DNA of 64,000 bases from Luteolibacter luteus (GTDB lineage: Bacteria > Verrucomicrobiota > Verrucomicrobiia > Verrucomicrobiales > Akkermansiaceae), in contig NZ_CP051774.1 in the NCBI RefSeq assembly GCF_012913485.1, positions 1 to 64,000 of the forward strand, written 5' to 3'. The position numbers and the translations under genes are program-made. Positions 61,200 to 64,000 of this stretch are shown here, piece by piece. The notes beneath the pieces are model-generated. The model did not search any database. It saw only the letters and a program-made list of their open reading frames with translations, and was not told where the DNA came from. Position 1 is the stretch's first letter. Each line of letters begins with the position of its first letter.

Positions 61200-62381
61200 A
61201 TGAGCAAGTGTGAAGTCATCTGGTTCCGGAATAGCCACGACCACTCGGTCCACTATTTCAAGCTGGGCCTGATGCGGCTGGCCCGGCAGGGCGAGATCCG
61301 CTTCCGCGAGATGCGGAACGAGGAGGCCGGAGAGCTGCTCCCGGCGAAGCTCCGCGAGCACAAGCACCGCCGCACCGCCACGCTCAGCATCCGTGAAGGG
61401 AACGGGAAACCGCGCATCGTGGTACTCGATGGAGAGGACTCGATCTTCCAGCTTTCCCCGCTCATCGAGTCTTGCGACCGCTACTTCTCCTGCACCTACC
61501 GCCGCCGCTTTTTCGAGGGAGAAGACTTCGACCTCGCGCTTCCCTGGCAAACGGAGGACGAGCTTTCCCACTACCGCGACCGTTACCGCAAGCTCCAGCA
61601 GGACTACCGCGCGCACATGCCGAAAGCCCGGCCGCTGATGCCGATCGGCCCGGATCTCGAGTGGACCGGTCCTGTCGGCGGGCTGGAAAGGAAGCTCCAG
61701 TCGCTCCGCCACCGGATCTCGAAGCTGCGGGCTCCTTGGCTCGATTGGCAGCCGCAGCATGAGAGCTTCGAAAAACGCTGGAGCCACTTCGAGCGCCTGC
61801 GCGCGCTGCCGGTGGACTATGACGTCTCGCTGAAAGACAGCCTGTGGGGCTGGCCGCGCCACCGCACCGCCCTGCACCGGGAACTGGCCCGTCATGCGGA
61901 CCGCTACCAGATCCGCACCGATCTGACTTTCCGGAACCCGCTTGACTTCGAACTCGGACAGCATCCCGCACCCGATCCGAAGGACTACCCGATGAAGAGC
62001 GGCGGCGGCGTGACCGGCAACTATGAGGAGCAGATCGCCCGCAGCCGGCTCGGTGTCTTCGCCACCGGCTTCCACTATGGATGCCGTAGCATCGTCACCC
62101 TGGCATGGCTGCTGGGAGTGCGGACCTTCTCCGATCCGCTTTCCTTCGAGAGCATCTACGATTTCGACGAACTCGGCGGCCTGAGCATCCACCGCAGCGG
62201 CGACTGGAGCGAACTGGCCCAAGAGTTGGAAACCGCGCGCAACGAAGCGCCCTCCGCACGACTCGAACGGCAAGCCACCTTCGACCGCATCGCCTCGCCG
62301 GAGCGCGCGGCCCGCTGGATCCTGGAGGAAACCCTGGCCGGGACCGTGTCCGGGCGGTCCGCCCATGCTGCCGCCCGCTGA
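61200..62381 (+). CDS. hypothetical protein of the polysaccharide cluster, perhaps a glycosyltransferase
   Basis: A 393-residue protein from the ATG at 61200 (the longer frame would overlap the previous gene). No clear motif: IVVLDGEDSIFQLSPL, a central basic coil (LERKLQSLRHRISKLRAPW) and a C-terminal GVFATGFHYGCRS followed by TLAWLLGVRTFSDPLSF. The last part recalls the donor domain of GT-B-like enzymes, but I cannot assign a family. Its gene order supports a sugar-related role. Confidence 0.6.
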   Translation: MSKCEVIWFRNSHDHSVHYFKLGLMRLARQGEIRFREMRNEEAGELLPAKLREHKHRRTATLSIREGNGKPRIVVLDGEDSIFQLSPLIESCDRYFSCTYRRRFFEGEDFDLALPWQTEDELSHYRDRYRKLQQDYRAHMPKARPLMPIGPDLEWTGPVGGLERKLQSLRHRISKLRAPWLDWQPQHESFEKRWSHFERLRALPVDYDVSLKDSLWGWPRHRTALHRELARHADRYQIRTDLTFRNPLDFELGQHPAPDPKDYPMKSGGGVTGNYEEQIARSRLGVFATGFHYGCRSIVTLAWLLGVRTFSDPLSFESIYDFDELGGLSIHRSGDWSELAQELETARNEAPSARLERQATFDRIASPERAARWILEETLAGTVSGRSAHAAAR

Positions 62382-62420
62382 TCAATCAAGCTTCTGCCGT
62401 CTTCCTCTTTTCCGCTGTTT

Positions 62421-63356
62421 ATGAAGCCCCTGCTAAGTTCACTCAAGACCACCCTGTATCGTCGTCCGAAGGACGAGATCCAGCGTATGCTGCGCTGGGG
62501 ACCGCGCGCCTATCTCCTGTGCGACCAGTGGGCAAAGCAGATGGAGGACTCGGTCTCCCTCCTGACACCGCAGGACGAAGCGGGAAAAACCGGCAAGGAA
62601 GTCGAGATCTGGTTCCTCACTGGCCGGAACCACTGGTATCAAACCGCCTTCTGCGCGTGGACGCTTGCCAAGCATTCCAGACATCGGATCCGTCCCGTGA
62701 TCCTCGATGATGGCACGCTTGAGGACAGCCAGATCTCCCAGATCCGACGGATCTTCCCGCAGACCGTGGTTCATCGGAAGACGGATTGCGATGCGAGGGT
62801 CGATGCCTTGCTGCCCAGGGAGGAATTCCCGAACATCCGCAGGTGGCGGGATCGCCAGTTGCTTTTCCGCAAGCTCACCGACATCCACGCGGGCTCGAGC
62901 GAGTGGAGGCTGTTCCTTGATTCCGACATGCTGTTCTTCGCTCCTCCGGTGGCGATCGACGATTATCTCGACAATCCCTCCGGCTGTATCGTTCAGGCAG
63001 ACTGCTGGGAATCCTATGGATACTCCCGGACCCTGGTGGAGTCCCTGTGCGGCCACACCCTGCCAAAGGCGGCGAACATCGGGATCTTCTCGCTGAACGG
63101 AGATTCCATCCCGTGGAAAGAGGTGGACGGCTGGCTTGCCAAAATGGAAGAGGCGGAGGGGACGAGATACAATGTCACCCAATGTACGTCCGCGATGCTG
63201 ATGAGCGGCCTCGATTACCAGATCCTGGACAAGGAAGACTACAAGGTCCATCCGGTCCGCCCGGGTCCGTCCCATACTCCCCGCATCCTGGAACACTACG
63301 TTTCCGACAGCAAACCGTGGTATCTCGGAAAAGCTTGGCGAACCACACTCTCCTGA
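62421..63356 (+). CDS. GT-A fold nucleotide-sugar transferase-like protein
   Basis: A 311-residue protein. RLFLDSDMLFFAPP holds a DxD motif (about residue 173-175) typical of GT-A glycosyltransferases with a broad GT8/GT32-like plan, and EVEIWFLTGRNHWYQTAF opens the fold. NVTQCTSAMLM and KVHPVRPGPSH follow. Acceptor and donor are unknown. It lies 39 bases after the previous gene. Confidence 0.7.
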   Translation: MKPLLSSLKTTLYRRPKDEIQRMLRWGPRAYLLCDQWAKQMEDSVSLLTPQDEAGKTGKEVEIWFLTGRNHWYQTAFCAWTLAKHSRHRIRPVILDDGTLEDSQISQIRRIFPQTVVHRKTDCDARVDALLPREEFPNIRRWRDRQLLFRKLTDIHAGSSEWRLFLDSDMLFFAPPVAIDDYLDNPSGCIVQADCWESYGYSRTLVESLCGHTLPKAANIGIFSLNGDSIPWKEVDGWLAKMEEAEGTRYNVTQCTSAMLMSGLDYQILDKEDYKVHPVRPGPSHTPRILEHYVSDSKPWYLGKAWRTTLS

Positions 63357-63404
63357 CGCGGGCTTCCCGCGACTCTCACGATACCCCCTCTCTCTCGATT
63401 TGCC

Positions 63405-64000
63405 ATGATCACCGTAGTCATCCCGACCCATAATCCCAAGAGCGCGTTCCTGGAGCGGACTCTTGAAGCTCTGCGCGGGCAAACCATGCCGCCGGAGAAA
63501 TGGGAGCTGCTGATTATCGACAACGCCAGCTCGACTCCCGTGGACTCTGCGCTGGTAGCCTGGCACCCTGCCGCACGGATCGTGCGGGAGATGGAGCTGG
63601 GTCTGACCCATGCACGGCTCCGCGCGATCCGTGAAGCACGGGGTGCGCTGATGGTCTGGGTGGACGATGACAACGTGCTGGATGCCAGCTACCTCGAAAG
63701 AGCGGCAGCAGCCTTCGAGAAATCCCCGCGTCTGGGCGCTGCCGGAGGACGCTCTATCCCCGAATACCAGGAGCCTCCGCCGAAGTGGTTCCGCCTCGGT
63801 CTCGCGCCCTGCGGTTGCAGGGACCTGGGCCCGGAAGCGCGGGTCGCCACCTGGGATGCAGCCAAGCCGGAGTATCCGGCCTGTGCCCCGATCGGTGCCG
63901 GGATGGTCATCCGCAAGGAAGCAATGGTCCCGTGGGCGGAGGCGGTCGTGGCCGATCCACGGCGCCAGGCTCTGGGCCGCAAGGGCAAGTCGCTGACCTC
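63405..64000 (+). CDS. GT2-family glycosyltransferase (truncated by window end)
   Basis: The first 198 codons of a GT2 enzyme. VVIPTHNPK opens the fold, LLIIDNASS follows, MVWVDDDNVL is the DxD motif, and IGAGMVIRKEA near the end matches the usual central loop. The gene continues beyond the window. Confidence 0.85.
   Translation, partial: MITVVIPTHNPKSAFLERTLEALRGQTMPPEKWELLIIDNASSTPVDSALVAWHPAARIVREMELGLTHARLRAIREARGALMVWVDDDNVLDASYLERAAAAFEKSPRLGAAGGRSIPEYQEPPPKWFRLGLAPCGCRDLGPEARVATWDAAKPEYPACAPIGAGMVIRKEAMVPWAEAVVADPRRQALGRKGKSLT

Noticed and set aside
1-64000. CRISPR arrays, tRNA and rRNA genes
   Set aside because: No regularly spaced direct repeats with unique spacers and no tRNA or rRNA signature were seen on either strand by eye.

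Overview
The window looks like chromosomal DNA of a GC-rich Gram-negative bacterium, most likely a member of the Verrucomicrobiota (Luteolibacter-like). The basis is the mix of gene types: two PEP-CTERM sorting-signal proteins, very large secreted proteins with LamG and calcium-binding repeats, a GH127 glycosidase, a PhoPQ-related hydrolase, and several secreted proteins ending in the same short beta module (Y-x-V/L-x-x-S ... FFR/FYR). The phylum is an inference; no rRNA, tRNA or housekeeping marker is present.

Layout. 1-6.9 kb: the end of a prophage or phage-like element, with a tail fibre carrying an SGNH esterase domain, a second secreted SGNH esterase on the opposite strand, and a lysis cassette (lipoprotein, GH24 lysozyme, putative holin). 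6.97-9.3 kb: a tandem family of membrane proteins of unknown function whose first member is a broken remnant. 9.3-10.15 kb: a RAYT (REP-associated) transposase flanked by 41-nt inverted palindromic repeats. 10.2-13.1 kb: a glucosyl-3-phosphoglycerate synthase operon. 13.1-22.2 kb: mixed genes (HAD protein, lipoprotein, two NAD(P)-binding reductases, a LysM/YkuD protein lacking its catalytic cysteine, a PqaA-type hydrolase). 22.2-33.7 kb: an outer-membrane barrel, a giant subtilase, an ECF sigma operon resembling CnrYXH, and an EF-hand protein. 33.7-41 kb: a GH127 glycosidase and a 1594-residue metalloprotease with three LamG repeats. 41-48 kb: two PEP-CTERM proteins, an AraC regulator with an SDR, and a convergent histidine kinase / FixJ-type regulator pair. 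49.2-64 kb: a one-direction exopolysaccharide cluster that runs off the window end.

The exopolysaccharide cluster encodes an outer-membrane barrel, a Wza-type export protein, a Wzc-type tyrosine kinase, a GbsR/MarR-type regulator, a Wzm/Wzt ABC exporter with a substrate-binding C-terminus, a pyruvyltransferase, an acyltransferase, at least four glycosyltransferases and one protein of unknown function. Together these could build, decorate, export and control a surface polysaccharide.

The most unusual features are two intergenic islands (about 17.89-18.63 kb and 23.6-24.31 kb). Each is a nested imperfect palindrome with perfect 39-nt inverted arms. The arms differ between islands by one base that is compensated in the opposite arm, and short hairpins inside also show a compensated base-pair flip. 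This suggests a structured, mobile or maintained repeat family. Also notable: most gene starts in the polysaccharide cluster lack a Shine-Dalgarno sequence and are preceded by pyrimidine-rich tracts.
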